A stretch of DNA of 64,000 nucleotides, taken from assembly GCA_006218025.1 (NCBI GenBank), contig VBWA01000016.1, forward strand, positions 1 to 64,000. The letters run 5' to 3'. Positions 51,341-60,401 of the stretch are shown here, piece by piece; the first letter of the stretch is position 1; each line of letters begins with the position of its first letter. The stretch comes from Rhodocyclaceae bacterium. Lineage in GTDB: Bacteria > Pseudomonadota > Gammaproteobacteria > Burkholderiales > Rhodocyclaceae. The notes under the pieces are model-generated. The model was given only the letters and a program-made list of their open reading frames with translations. It was not told where the DNA came from and did not search any database. Made by a program: the position numbers and the translations under genes.

Positions 51341-51374
51341 GCATGCCTGGGATTCCGCTTTGCGGGCAGGCAAC
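51341..51374. repeat. Dispersed repeat A, copy 1
   Basis: This 34-base sequence, beginning GCATGCCTGGGATTCCGCTT, recurs with two changes at 57170-57203. It has TGCCTG/CAGGCA ends able to pair and an inner CCGC/GCGG hairpin. It lies upstream of the methyltransferase and of the divergent gene at 51547. Size and layout resemble REP-type elements. Confidence 0.7.
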
Positions 51375-51546
51375 TTGAAACGACACCATAGGTACCTCGA
51401 TGCGCGGAGATTCAAACACATGGTACGTCGCTACTGCGAGCCTGTAAATTTTTCCCGCGCCGGCACGCAATGAGTCCCTCCTCGCCGTCCCGCCAACGCC
51501 GACTCTTTGCGTTAAAGTCGCGATCCCCGCTACCTGTCCAGTTGCG

Positions 51547-52887
51547 ATGCCGCCACGCCTGCTATTCACCATCGTTTTCATCGAGGGCTATTGCTCCCTT
51601 GGCGCCGAGATCATCGCCTTGCGGCGCCTGATTCCCCATGTCGGCAGTTCGATCGTGGTCACCGCCCCGACCATCGGCCTGTTCCTGCTCGCCCTTGCGC
51701 TCGGCTACCACTCCGGCAGTCGCGTGGCGGCGAATTATCGCGCGGTGGTGGCGCGCAATTTCCTGATTTCAGCGGTGCTGATGGGCGCCGGTCTGGCGGG
51801 AAGCAGCGTCAATGCCATCTTCGCGGGAACCCAGGCGGGGCTGGCCTACCTGATTTTCATCGGCGCGATTCTTTGCCCGCTGGCCTGGCTGCTGGGGCAG
51901 ACAGTGCCGATCCTGACCAACCTGATGCTGGCACAGCGCAGCGGCGAGGCGGCGGGACGCGCGCTGTACTGGTCGACGCTCGGGTCCTTCCTCGGTTCGG
52001 TCACGCTCTCGCTGGTCGTGATGCAGGTTTTCGGCGTTTGGGCCGCGGTGCTGCTCGGTGCCCTGATGCTGGTGGCCGGCGCCGCCCTGGTGCAACGGCC
52101 GCGACCCGTCACGGCGATGCTGCTGGCGAGCATAGCCGTGGTGAGTGTGGCGGCCAATCTCGGCGACCGGCAACGGGCAGACACGGCCTATGCCGACTAC
52201 GAGGTGGAAGCCGTGGTGCGCGATGGCATGCAATCACCACGCACCTTCCGCGTGAACAATCAGGTCGCATCCCTGATCGACAGCAGCGAGCCGCCGCAGT
52301 ATGCCCGCTACGTGCAGCACCTGCGTCGCATCCTGCTCGACGATCTGGGATTCACGGAGCGCGAGATCCTGGTGCTGGGCGCCGGCGGCTTCACCCTGTC
52401 GCATCGCGAGCCGCACAACCGCTATACGTTCGTCGACATCGACCCGGCGATCCGCGCCATCGCCGAGCGCGACTTCCTGCGCGAGCCGGCGCGCGGTGAA
52501 TTCGTGGCCGCCGACGCGCGCCGCTTCGTGGCCGAGACCGCGCGCCGCTATGACGCTGTGGTGGTCGACGTCTATAGCGCCCGCACTTCGATTCCCGGCC
52601 ATCTGGTGACGCGCGAGTTCTGGCGCGATACGCGCCATGCCTTGAAGCCCGGCGGCGTGATGCTGGCCAACCTGATCCTCGACGGCAAGCTCGCCGGCAG
52701 CTATGCGCGCAACCTGCTGGCCACCATCGAAAGCGCCTACGATCGCTGCGCGGTCGAGGTGCTGTCCAAGGCGGCCCTGCGCAGCAATGTCATCGTCACC
52801 TGCTTCGCCGGCGGAAGCGGCGAAGCGGTCCGGATCTATGTCGATGAGCGCAATCTGGCGGACGTCGACAGCGCATTCTCGCCCTAG
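51547..52887 (+). CDS. Membrane protein fused to spermidine-synthase-like domain
   Basis: The 446-residue protein has about seven membrane segments in its first half (starting FIEGYCSLGAEIIALRRLIP). Its second half (about 215-440) is a spermidine-synthase-like methyltransferase fold with LVLGAGGFTLSHREP, the FVDIDPAIRAIAE acidic loop and YDAVVVDVYSA. Proteins with this fusion are common, but it is not known whether they make polyamines. No speD or speE lies nearby. Confidence 0.8.
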   Translation: MPPRLLFTIVFIEGYCSLGAEIIALRRLIPHVGSSIVVTAPTIGLFLLALALGYHSGSRVAANYRAVVARNFLISAVLMGAGLAGSSVNAIFAGTQAGLAYLIFIGAILCPLAWLLGQTVPILTNLMLAQRSGEAAGRALYWSTLGSFLGSVTLSLVVMQVFGVWAAVLLGALMLVAGAALVQRPRPVTAMLLASIAVVSVAANLGDRQRADTAYADYEVEAVVRDGMQSPRTFRVNNQVASLIDSSEPPQYARYVQHLRRILLDDLGFTEREILVLGAGGFTLSHREPHNRYTFVDIDPAIRAIAERDFLREPARGEFVAADARRFVAETARRYDAVVVDVYSARTSIPGHLVTREFWRDTRHALKPGGVMLANLILDGKLAGSYARNLLATIESAYDRCAVEVLSKAALRSNVIVTCFAGGSGEAVRIYVDERNLADVDSAFSP

Positions 52888-52955
52888 CCTACCCGCCGAG
52901 TCGTGCCGCCACCGTGTCGCCAGCGCCGACTTTCATGACGATACGGCCGCCAGCG

Positions 52956-54293
52956 TCAGTTGCCGGCTATGGTCATGCGGTCGACCAGAACGGAGCCGAC
53001 CTGTTTCGAACCCCTGACCTCGATGTCATTGCCGATGTCGACAATGCCGCGCAGCATCTCGCGCAAATTGCCGGCGATGGTGATCTCTTCCACCGGGTAG
53101 GCGATCTCGCCCTTTTCCACCCAGTAACCCGCCGCACCGCGCGAGTAGTCGCCGGTCACGTAGTTCACGCCCTGGCCGAGCAGTTCGGTGACCAGCAGGC
53201 CCGTCCCCATTTCGCGCAGCAACCCCTTCAGATCGTGCCGCCCCGGTTGCACCAGCAGATTGTGCGCGCCGCCCGCATTGCCGGTGGTCTGCATGCCCAG
53301 CTTGCGCGCCGAGTAAGTGGAGAGGAAATAGCCTTGCAGCACGCCGTTCTTCACCACTTCGCGATCATGCGTGGCAACGCCATCGTCATCGAAGGGCGAC
53401 GAGGCGAATGCGCCCCGGATATGCGGCCGTTCGCTGATCTGGACAAAATCGGGGAACAGCTGCTGACCGAGGCTGTCGAGCAGGAAGGATGTCTTGCGAT
53501 ATAGCGAACCGCCGGATATCGCGTGCACGAAACTGCCGATCAAGCCAGCCGCCAGCGGCGCTTCGAATATCACCGGGCACTTGCGCGTCTTCAACTTGCG
53601 TCCGCCGAGACGCGACAGCGCGCGCCGCGCCGCATAGTCGCCAATCCGCGCGGAATCGGGAAAATCGGCCGCATTGCGGCGCGTGGCATACCAGTCGTCG
53701 CGCTGCATGTCGTCGCCCTCGCCGGCGATCACCGAACACGAGATGTAGTGCCGCGAAGTGGCGAAGCCGCCCATGAAGCCGAGACTGTTGGCCGAAACAA
53801 ACTGCGCAGTCTGCGCAGAAACGCTGGCGCCTTCGGAATTCTTGACCATGGGGCTGACGTCGAAGGCGGCCTGCTCGCAACGGCGCGCAACGTCGATGGC
53901 GGCCTCCACGGAAATATCCCATGGATGGAACAGGTCCAGATCCATGGTCTTCGTCGCCAGCAGCTTGGCGTCGGGCAGCCCGGCGCAATCGTCTTCGGCG
54001 GTGAAGCGCGCGATGGACAGCGCGGCGTCGACTGAGGCCCTCAGCGCCGCCGGCGAGAAATCCGAGCTGCTGGCATGGCCGCGCCGCTGCCCGATGTAAA
54101 CCGTGACGCCGAGGCCCTTGTCGCGGTTGTATTCAATGGTTTCCACTTCCTGCCGGCGCACGCTGACCGACTGGCCCAGGCCCTCCGACACATCGACCTC
54201 GCACGCCGTGGCGCCATTGCTTGCTGCGTGATCGAGGACAGCCTGCGCCAATGCGCGCAACGACTCGTGAGAATGAGCGAAACCTTGGGACAT
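52956..54293 (-). CDS. pmbA: TldE/PmbA family metalloprotease subunit
   Basis: The 445-residue protein is the PmbA (TldE) partner of TldD, a heterodimeric protease that matures modified peptides and degrades small proteins. Conserved segments are EYNRDKGLGVTVYIGQRRGHASSSDFS, ISGGSLYRKTSFLLDSLGQQLFP and GGAHNLLVQPG. The ATG giving MSQGFAHSHESLRALA is the family start. It is divergent from darP; a small repeat lies between them. Confidence 0.92.
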   Translation of the reverse strand: MSQGFAHSHESLRALAQAVLDHAASNGATACEVDVSEGLGQSVSVRRQEVETIEYNRDKGLGVTVYIGQRRGHASSSDFSPAALRASVDAALSIARFTAEDDCAGLPDAKLLATKTMDLDLFHPWDISVEAAIDVARRCEQAAFDVSPMVKNSEGASVSAQTAQFVSANSLGFMGGFATSRHYISCSVIAGEGDDMQRDDWYATRRNAADFPDSARIGDYAARRALSRLGGRKLKTRKCPVIFEAPLAAGLIGSFVHAISGGSLYRKTSFLLDSLGQQLFPDFVQISERPHIRGAFASSPFDDDGVATHDREVVKNGVLQGYFLSTYSARKLGMQTTGNAGGAHNLLVQPGRHDLKGLLREMGTGLLVTELLGQGVNYVTGDYSRGAAGYWVEKGEIAYPVEEITIAGNLREMLRGIVDIGNDIEVRGSKQVGSVLVDRMTIAGN

Positions 54294-54351
54294 GCGGAAA
54301 CCCTTTGAGAGTGAGACTCTGATCGCGAAGCTATAATCATATCCCACCAGG

Positions 54352-54387
54352 GGATACCGTCCCCTTCGCAAGCTCCGGGGACATAAC
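54352..54387. repeat. Dispersed repeat B, copy 1
   Basis: GGATACCGTCCCC, a 12-base centre and GGGGACATAAC form an imperfect palindrome in the pmbA-darP divergent region. The same two ends are found, inverted, inside cysN (62280-62316). The GGGG of this copy lies just where the darP ribosome binding site would be. Confidence 0.75.
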
Positions 54388-54388
54388 C

Positions 54389-54931
54389 GTGGATGATATC
54401 GATAACGAACCGGACGAATATTCCGGCCCCAGCAAATCGCAGCTGAAGCGCGAGATGACGGCATTGCAGGATCTCGGCGCGGAACTGGTGGCGCTCTCGA
54501 AGGAGCGCCTGGCGAAGATCGACATGCCGGAACGGTTGCGCGATGCGCTGCTCGACGCCCAGCGCTTCACCAAGCACGAAGCCAAGCGGCGCCAGATGCA
54601 GTACATCGGCAAGATCATGCGCGACATCGATGCCGCGCCCTTGCAGGCAGCGATGGACGAGATCAAGGGCAACTCGGAGGCGGCCACCATCCGCCAGCAC
54701 CGTCTCGAAAACCTGCGCACGCGCCTGATGGAAGACGAGACGAAGTTCAGCGAACTGGCCCGCGACTACCCCGCGGCCGATATCCAGCACCTGCGCCAGC
54801 TGCGCCGCAATGCGCTGAAGGAAGCAGAGCAGGGCAAGCCGCCCCGCGCCTACCGCGAGTTTTTCAGGGAACTGCGTGCCCTCGAAGGCAAGGCCGAGGC
54901 AGACGACGCGGCCGATGACGCAGCCGACTAA
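54389..54931 (+). CDS. darP: Ribosome biogenesis factor DarP (YjgA, DUF615)
   Basis: The 180-residue protein matches YjgA/DarP, which binds late 50S ribosomal subunit precursors. Conserved stretches are SKSQLKREMTALQDLGAELVALS, DALLDAQRFTKHEAKRRQMQYIGKIMR and YPAADIQHLRQLRRNALKE. GTG is the only sensible start. Its acidic C-terminus (ADDAADDAAD) is normal for the family. The gene pair pmbA/darP in divergent orientation is widespread in proteobacteria. Confidence 0.93.
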   Translation: MDDIDNEPDEYSGPSKSQLKREMTALQDLGAELVALSKERLAKIDMPERLRDALLDAQRFTKHEAKRRQMQYIGKIMRDIDAAPLQAAMDEIKGNSEAATIRQHRLENLRTRLMEDETKFSELARDYPAADIQHLRQLRRNALKEAEQGKPPRAYREFFRELRALEGKAEADDAADDAAD

Positions 54932-54937
54932 GGGCGG

Positions 54938-55210
54938 CTAGGCAAAGTCCTTCTGCGTCGTTGCTGCGGTAGTCGCGTTCGAAGTCAGGATGGTCAGCAC
55001 CGCTTGCGCGTGTTCCGCGGCGTCCCGCCCCAAGCCGGTCAAATAGCCGCCGTCGACCAGTGTCAGCAAGCCCTTCTCGTGCAAGCGGCGAACGGCTGCA
55101 ATCACCTCCGGGTCGGCGGTCTTATGCACCTTGATTCCTTGCTGGCTGGTCTCGAGGTTGAAGCGGACCAGGGTATTCAGTTCATGGACAAGTTCAGGTG
55201 TATAGGGCAT
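54938..55210 (-). CDS. TIGR02647-type small protein
   Basis: The 90-residue protein begins MPYTPELVHELNTLVRFNLETSQQGIKVHKTADPEVIAAVRRLHEKGLLTLVDGGYLTGLG, the pattern of the TIGR02647 family of small proteins, sometimes labelled DNA-binding for their winged-helix-like look. It starts at an ATG within a longer frame because the family begins here. It lies tail to tail with darP, six bases apart. Confidence 0.8.
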   Translation of the reverse strand: MPYTPELVHELNTLVRFNLETSQQGIKVHKTADPEVIAAVRRLHEKGLLTLVDGGYLTGLGRDAAEHAQAVLTILTSNATTAATTQKDFA

Positions 55211-55319
55211 GGTCAAACCTCGCTCTTTGAATGCTGCAATTCGGGACTGACTCCATTCTAGCTTCCGCACGAGCGATCGCCGCCCCCGGCGGAAATGAAA
55301 TCTCGGGCGAACCCATGAT

Positions 55320-56261
55320 TTACAAACCCGGGTCGGCGCCTTCGCCCTTCTGCGTAGCCTCGACCATGCGGCGCGTCAGCTGCGGCGCCAGCAACTCCAT
55401 GAAGTCGTACTCGTAACCGCGCAGCCAGATATCACGGCGGAACGCGAGGCGCGTGGTGTTGCCCTCGAACAAATGGGTCGCAGGCATGGCCGCCAGCGCC
55501 TCATCGCGCAAGGGATCGAAGGCCATTTCGGCAATGATGCCGACGCCCAGCCCCAGTTCGACATAGGTCTTGATCACATCCGAATCGATGGCGGTCAGCA
55601 TCACGTTGGGCTGCAGGCTTTGCCGTTCGAATGCCCGGTCGATGCGCGAACGGCCGGTAAAAGTCGCGTCGTAGGTGATCAGCGGATAGTCGGCCAGCGC
55701 CGCCAGTGTCAGCGGTTGGCGCGCCAGCAGGGGGTGCCCCTTCGGCGCCACCACCAGATGCGCCCACTGAAAACAAGGCAGGGTCAGCAGTTCGGCATGC
55801 CGGTCCAGCGCCTCGGTGGCAATGCCAAGATCCGCACTGCCGTGGAGGACCCATGCTGCCACCTGCACCGGGCTGCCCTGCTGAATGTGCAGGCGGATTT
55901 CCGGGTGGCGCTGGACGAAGCGCTGGATCACCGGCGGCAGTGTGTAGCGCGCCTGAGTGTGGGTCGTGGCAATGGACAGCAATCCGCTCGTTTCGGCCGC
56001 GTAATCCTCTCCTACCCGCTTCATGTTCTGCGCTTCGCTCAGCATGCGCCGGGCCATGGCCAGCACGATCCGGCCGGGGGCGGTAACCGCGGTGAGCCGC
56101 TTGCCGCTGCGCTCGAAAATCGTTACGCCCAATTCTTCCTCCAACAGACCGATCTGCTTGGAGACTCCCGGCTGTGAGGTGAACAGGGCGTCCGCCGCTG
56201 CGGATACGCTCAAGCTGCGACGCTCGACTTCCACCAGGTAACGCAGCTGCTGCAGTTTCAT
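55320..56261 (-). CDS. cysB: LysR-family regulator CysB
   Basis: The 313-residue regulator matches CysB: an N-terminal winged helix MKLQQLRYLVEVERRSLSVSAAADALFTSQPGVSKQIGLLEEELG and an effector domain with ATTHTQARYTLPPVI and LITYDATFTGRSRIDRAFE. CysB activates sulfate assimilation when O- or N-acetylserine is present. It is divergent from tauE and lies just upstream of the cysI-cysN operon, its expected target. Confidence 0.92.
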   Translation of the reverse strand: MKLQQLRYLVEVERRSLSVSAAADALFTSQPGVSKQIGLLEEELGVTIFERSGKRLTAVTAPGRIVLAMARRMLSEAQNMKRVGEDYAAETSGLLSIATTHTQARYTLPPVIQRFVQRHPEIRLHIQQGSPVQVAAWVLHGSADLGIATEALDRHAELLTLPCFQWAHLVVAPKGHPLLARQPLTLAALADYPLITYDATFTGRSRIDRAFERQSLQPNVMLTAIDSDVIKTYVELGLGVGIIAEMAFDPLRDEALAAMPATHLFEGNTTRLAFRRDIWLRGYEYDFMELLAPQLTRRMVEATQKGEGADPGL

Positions 56262-56335
56262 GGTTTGATTATATCTCTTTCAGTTCTATCTAAATAGATA
56301 CTAAGTATTTTCCAGAACTATATGAACTCGCTACG

Positions 56336-57139
56336 ATGCGTCGCATCATGGACATTGCATTCAACCCCGCGCTTCCCCTATCCGGCTTTGTCGTCGGCCT
56401 GCTGGTCGGTCTGACCGGCGTCGGCGGCGGCTCGCTGATGACCCCATTGCTGGTCCTGCTCTTCGGCTTCAAGCCGGCAACCGCAGTGGGCACTGACTTG
56501 CTCTATGCCGCGATCACCAAGAGTGGCGGTTCCTGGGTGCATCAACGTCACGGCAACATCGACTGGGCGATCACGAGGCGCCTTGCCTTGGGCAGCGTGC
56601 CAGCCGCCGGCCTGACCCTGCTGCTGCTGGCACAGCTGAGCGTACAGGGCCACGGCACCACGGGTTTGATCTCGGTGGTGCTGGGTGTCGCCCTGCTGCT
56701 GACCGCCATCTCGCTGTTCTTCCGCCAGCGCCTGCTGAACCTGGCCAAGCGCCGTAGTACCAGCGCCGACTTCCCCCGCCGTCACGTTGGCGGGCTCACC
56801 GTGCTGATCGGCGCCATCGTCGGCGCACTAGTGACGGTTTCCTCGGTCGGCGCCGGCGCCCTCGGCGTCACCGCCCTGACCTTCCTCTACCCGAATCTCG
56901 CCACGCGCCGCATCGTCGGCTCCGACGTCGCCCACGCCGTGCCGCTGACCCTTGTCGCCGGACTCGGCCACTGGTGGCTGGGCACGGTCGATGTGCTGCT
57001 GCTGGTCTCGCTCCTGATCGGCTCCCTGCCCGGTATCGCGCTCGGTGCCCATTTCGCCGCGAGGGTTCCCGAGCGGGCGCTGCGCGGCCTGCTTGCCTCC
57101 GTTCTGCTGCTGATCGGCGGCAAGCTGATTCTTGCCTGA
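56336..57139 (+). CDS. TauE/SafE family sulfite or organosulfonate exporter
   Basis: The 267-residue membrane protein has about seven to eight spans and the repeated TauE motifs (GLTGVGGGSLMTPLLVLLFGFKPATAVGTDLLYAAITK and VSSVGAGALGVTALTFLYPNLATRRIVGSDVAHAVPL). It may export sulfite or import sulfate-related anions. It is probably transcribed with or beside the cys operon and sits between cysB and cysI. An ATG 12 bases later is an equal start. Confidence 0.85.
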   Translation: MRRIMDIAFNPALPLSGFVVGLLVGLTGVGGGSLMTPLLVLLFGFKPATAVGTDLLYAAITKSGGSWVHQRHGNIDWAITRRLALGSVPAAGLTLLLLAQLSVQGHGTTGLISVVLGVALLLTAISLFFRQRLLNLAKRRSTSADFPRRHVGGLTVLIGAIVGALVTVSSVGAGALGVTALTFLYPNLATRRIVGSDVAHAVPLTLVAGLGHWWLGTVDVLLLVSLLIGSLPGIALGAHFAARVPERALRGLLASVLLLIGGKLILA

Positions 57140-57169
57140 GGAAAAAATTATGAGCCCCGACGCTGCTCT

Positions 57170-57229
57170 GCATGCCTGGTATTCCGCTTCGCGGGCAGGC
57201 AACATTCGTTCGCTGCCCCCCAAGGGGGC
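57170..57229. repeat. Dispersed repeat A, copy 2, followed by GC-rich palindrome
   Basis: Bases 57170-57203 match repeat A copy 1 at 32 of 34 positions. At 57213-57229, GCCCCC and GGGGGC make a hairpin. A further CCTCCC...GGGGCG piece runs to 57248. This fills the gap between tauE and cysI, ending just before the cysI ribosome binding site (AGGAGG). Confidence 0.7.
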
Positions 57230-57267
57230 GCATGCCTCCCTTGGGGCGACCCTGCAGGAGGCATAGC

Positions 57268-58956
57268 ATGTACCGCTACGACGACTACGACCACGCCATC
57301 GTCCAGGCCCGCGTTGCCCAGTTTCGCGGCCAGACCGAGCGCTACCTGGCCGGACAACTGACCGACGACGAGTTCCGCCCGCTGCGCCTGCAGAACGGCC
57401 TCTACATCCAGCGCCACGGGCCGATGCTGCGCCTCGCGGTGCCCTACGGCCTGATCTCGGCCGCGCAACTGCGTCGCTTTGCCGACGTCGCGCGCCGCTA
57501 CGACCGCGGCTTCGGCCACTTCACCACGCGCCACAACCTGCAATTGAACTGGGTCAAGCTGGCCGAGGTGCCGCAGATCCTCGCCGACCTGGCGCAGGAC
57601 GAACTGCATGCGATCCAGACCTCGGGCAACTGCATCCGCAATGTGACCACCGATCACTTCGCCGGCGTCGCCGCCGACGAGATCTCCGATCCCCGCCCCT
57701 GGGCCGAAATCCTGCGTCAGTGGTCGAGCTTCCATCCCGAGTTCGCCTACCTGCCGCGCAAGTTCAAGGTTGCGATTTCCGGCGCCACCGAAGACCGCGC
57801 GGCGATTCAGGTGCATGACCTCGGCTTGCAGGTGGTGCGGGACCCGAACAATTCCGCCGAAATAGGCTTCAAGGTCTATGCCGGCGGCGGCCTCGGCCGT
57901 ACCCCGCTGCTGGGCCAGGTAGTGCGCGAGTTCCTGCCCTGGCAGCATCTGCTGACTTACACCGAGGCCTTGGTGCGCGTGTTCAACCGTTACGGCCGCC
58001 GCGACAACGCCTACAAGGCGCGCATCAAGATCCTGGTCAAGGCGCTGGGACGCGAGGAGTTTGCGCAGCAGGTCGAGGCGGAGTGGGCCCACCTCAAGGA
58101 CGGTCCGGCGACCCTGACGACGGCGGAAGTCGAGCGCGTGACGGCGCAGTTTGCGGCGCCCGCCTACGAGACGCTGGCCGAGGACGACCTCTGCCACCTC
58201 GCCCATCTGCGCGAAGACAAGGCTTTCTCGCGCTGGGTCGAGCGCAACGTGCAGGCGCACAAGGTGGCGGGCTACGCCGCCGTTACGCTGTCGCTGAAGA
58301 AGCCCGGCGCCGCTCCCGGCGACGCCAGCAGCGAACAGATGGAAGCCGCCGCCGACCTGGCCGAGCGCTACAGCTTCGGCGAGATCCGCGTTTCCCACGA
58401 ACAGAACCTGATCCTCGCGGACGTGCCGCAGCGCGAGCTCTATACCGTCTGGCACCGTGCCAAGGCCGCGGGTCTGGCGGCGCCGACCGTGGGCCTGATC
58501 CAGGACCTGATCGCCTGCCCGGGCGGCGATTTCTGCTCCCTGGCCAACGCCCGCTCGCTGCCGATAGCGGCCGCGATCCAGGAGCGCTTCGAGGACCTCG
58601 ACTACCAGCACGATATCGGCGATCTGGAACTCAACATCTCCGGCTGCATGAATTCCTGCGGCCACCATCACCTCGGCGCGATCGGCATCCTCGGCGTCGA
58701 CAAGAACGGCGAGGAGTGGTACCAGGTCACGCTCGGCGGCCGCCAGGGCAATGACGCGCGCATCGGCGAGGTGATCGGTCGCTCCTTCGCCGCCGCCGAA
58801 GTGCCGGATGCCATCGAGCGCCTGATCACAACCTATCTTGCGCACCGGCATGCCGACGAGCGCTTCATCGATACCTTCGACCGCATCGGCGAAGAGCCTT
58901 TTCGCAATGCTGCATACCCGCACCCCCATCAATCAAGGAGAGTCGCAAATGGCTAA
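57268..58956 (+). CDS. cysI: Assimilatory sulfite reductase hemoprotein (CysI/NirA-type)
   Basis: The 562-residue siroheme protein reduces sulfite to sulfide. It has the duplicated ferredoxin-like and siroheme domains and the four cysteines that bind the [4Fe-4S]-siroheme centre, in ACPGGDFC (about residues 417-423) and CMNSC (about 461-465). TTRHNLQLNWV and SGNCIRNVTTDHFAG are conserved. AGGAGG precedes the ATG. No cysJ flavoprotein is nearby, so electrons may come from ferredoxin. It begins the cysI-DUF934-cysH-cysD-cysN operon. Confidence 0.93.
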   Translation: MYRYDDYDHAIVQARVAQFRGQTERYLAGQLTDDEFRPLRLQNGLYIQRHGPMLRLAVPYGLISAAQLRRFADVARRYDRGFGHFTTRHNLQLNWVKLAEVPQILADLAQDELHAIQTSGNCIRNVTTDHFAGVAADEISDPRPWAEILRQWSSFHPEFAYLPRKFKVAISGATEDRAAIQVHDLGLQVVRDPNNSAEIGFKVYAGGGLGRTPLLGQVVREFLPWQHLLTYTEALVRVFNRYGRRDNAYKARIKILVKALGREEFAQQVEAEWAHLKDGPATLTTAEVERVTAQFAAPAYETLAEDDLCHLAHLREDKAFSRWVERNVQAHKVAGYAAVTLSLKKPGAAPGDASSEQMEAAADLAERYSFGEIRVSHEQNLILADVPQRELYTVWHRAKAAGLAAPTVGLIQDLIACPGGDFCSLANARSLPIAAAIQERFEDLDYQHDIGDLELNISGCMNSCGHHHLGAIGILGVDKNGEEWYQVTLGGRQGNDARIGEVIGRSFAAAEVPDAIERLITTYLAHRHADERFIDTFDRIGEEPFRNAAYPHPHQSRRVANG

Positions 58957-59476
58957 CAAACAGATCATCAAGGAGCGTCGCCTGCAGGACGACGCATGGA
59001 AAGTCGTAACCCTGGTCGACGGCGAAGCGCCGTTCGACGTCTGCCTGCCGGTCGGCCCGCTGCTGGTGCCGGTGTCGGTCTGGAAGGCGAAAAAGGCCTG
59101 CCTGATCCATCGCGAATACGAGCACGGCACGCCGCTGGGCATCTGGCTCGCGCCCGAGGACGACCTTGCCGGGATCGCCGCCGACATCGACGACTTCACC
59201 GTGATCGCCGTGCATTTCCCGAAGTTCGCCGACGGCCGCGGTTACTCGACCGCGCGCCTGCTGCGCGAACGCCATGGCTATGACGGCGAGCTGCGCGCAT
59301 TCGGCGACATCGGCCGCGACCAGATCTTTTTCCTGAATCGCGTCGGCTTCGATGCCTTCGTGATCGGCGAGGGCAAGAGTGCCGAAGATGCGCTGGCCGC
59401 CTTTGACGATTTCCCCGAGAGCTACCAGGGCGACGCGGTGCAGCCGCTGCCCCTGTTCCGCCGACGGGTGGCCTGA
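58949..59476 (+). CDS. DUF934 protein of the sulfur assimilation operon
   Basis: The 175-residue DUF934 protein begins MANKQIIKERRLQDDAWKVV and overlaps the end of cysI by eight bases, with AAGGAGAG upstream. It has no signal or membrane part. DUF934 genes are almost always found between cysI and cysH in proteobacteria, and the product is thought to assist sulfite reductase, but the mechanism is not established. Confidence 0.9.
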   Translation: MANKQIIKERRLQDDAWKVVTLVDGEAPFDVCLPVGPLLVPVSVWKAKKACLIHREYEHGTPLGIWLAPEDDLAGIAADIDDFTVIAVHFPKFADGRGYSTARLLRERHGYDGELRAFGDIGRDQIFFLNRVGFDAFVIGEGKSAEDALAAFDDFPESYQGDAVQPLPLFRRRVA

Positions 59477-59504
59477 ACCCCGCTTGAAACTGAAGGAGCC
59501 TGCC

Positions 59505-60401
59505 ATGCTGCGCGAAAACCTGCCCGCTATTGCGGATCTGGCCGACCTCGAACTGGTCGCCGCCGTTGCCGAGAAAGCCGTCGGCGTCAAGCAACTGCTG
59601 CGCGACGTGGCGCGCGACTACGCGCCCGTCGTGTTTGCCAACAGCCTGGGCGCCGAGGATATGGTGCTGACCGACATGATCTGGGGCGAGGGCGCGGAGA
59701 TCGGCATCTTTTCGCTCGACACCGGACGCCTGCCGGCCGAGACCTATGAGCTGATGGCACGCGCCGAGAGCCACTACGGCCGCCGACTGGAGGTTTTTGC
59801 ACCGCGCCACGAGGCAGTGCAATCCTTCGTCGCCGGCTTCGGCATCAACGGCTTCTACGACTCGGTCGAGGCGCGCAAGACCTGCTGCCACGCGCGCAAG
59901 GTCGAGCCCCTGCAGCGCGCCCTGGCCGGCAAGCAGGCCTGGATTACCGGTCTGCGTGCGGCGCAGTCGCAGACCCGCGAAAAGCTCAAGACCGTGAGCT
60001 TCGACAACGTCAACAACATGGTCAAGATCAGCCCGCTGGCGGACTGGAGCGAACGCGAGATATGGGTTTACCTGCGCGCCAACCATGTGCCCTATAACGC
60101 GCTGCACGACCGCAACTATCCGAGCATCGGCTGCGCGCCCTGCACCCGCGCCATCCAGCCCGGCGAAGACGTGCGCGCCGGCCGCTGGTGGTGGGAAAGC
60201 GCGGACACCAAGGAGTGCGGCCTCCACAGGAGGCCGGACGGCACTCTTGTCCGCGCTTCGGCGAAGGCTAACGTCGGCGAAGCCGAGGTTAAGGCACCGT
60301 CAGGTGCCGGCCGAAGCCAAATCGAAGAGGCCAAGGAATGCGGCCTCCATCTGGTCGATGGCCGCCTGCAACGGATTGCGAAACAGGGAGTGGAAGCATG
60401 A
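59505..60401 (+). CDS. cysH: Adenylyl-sulfate (APS) reductase with duplicated C-terminal motif
   Basis: The 298-residue enzyme has the four cluster cysteines C127/C128 and C210/C213 that mark APS reductases (EC 1.8.4.10), reducing APS to sulfite. The catalytic ECGLH motif normally ends the protein. Here it occurs twice, at residues 237-241 and 278-282, separated by a 36-residue Ala/Gly-rich insert, with a further 16 residues after the second. The DNA shows AAGGAGTGCGGCCTCCAC and AAGGAATGCGGCCTCCAT, a duplication. GAAGGAG precedes the ATG. Confidence 0.93.
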   Translation: MLRENLPAIADLADLELVAAVAEKAVGVKQLLRDVARDYAPVVFANSLGAEDMVLTDMIWGEGAEIGIFSLDTGRLPAETYELMARAESHYGRRLEVFAPRHEAVQSFVAGFGINGFYDSVEARKTCCHARKVEPLQRALAGKQAWITGLRAAQSQTREKLKTVSFDNVNNMVKISPLADWSEREIWVYLRANHVPYNALHDRNYPSIGCAPCTRAIQPGEDVRAGRWWWESADTKECGLHRRPDGTLVRASAKANVGEAEVKAPSGAGRSQIEEAKECGLHLVDGRLQRIAKQGVEA

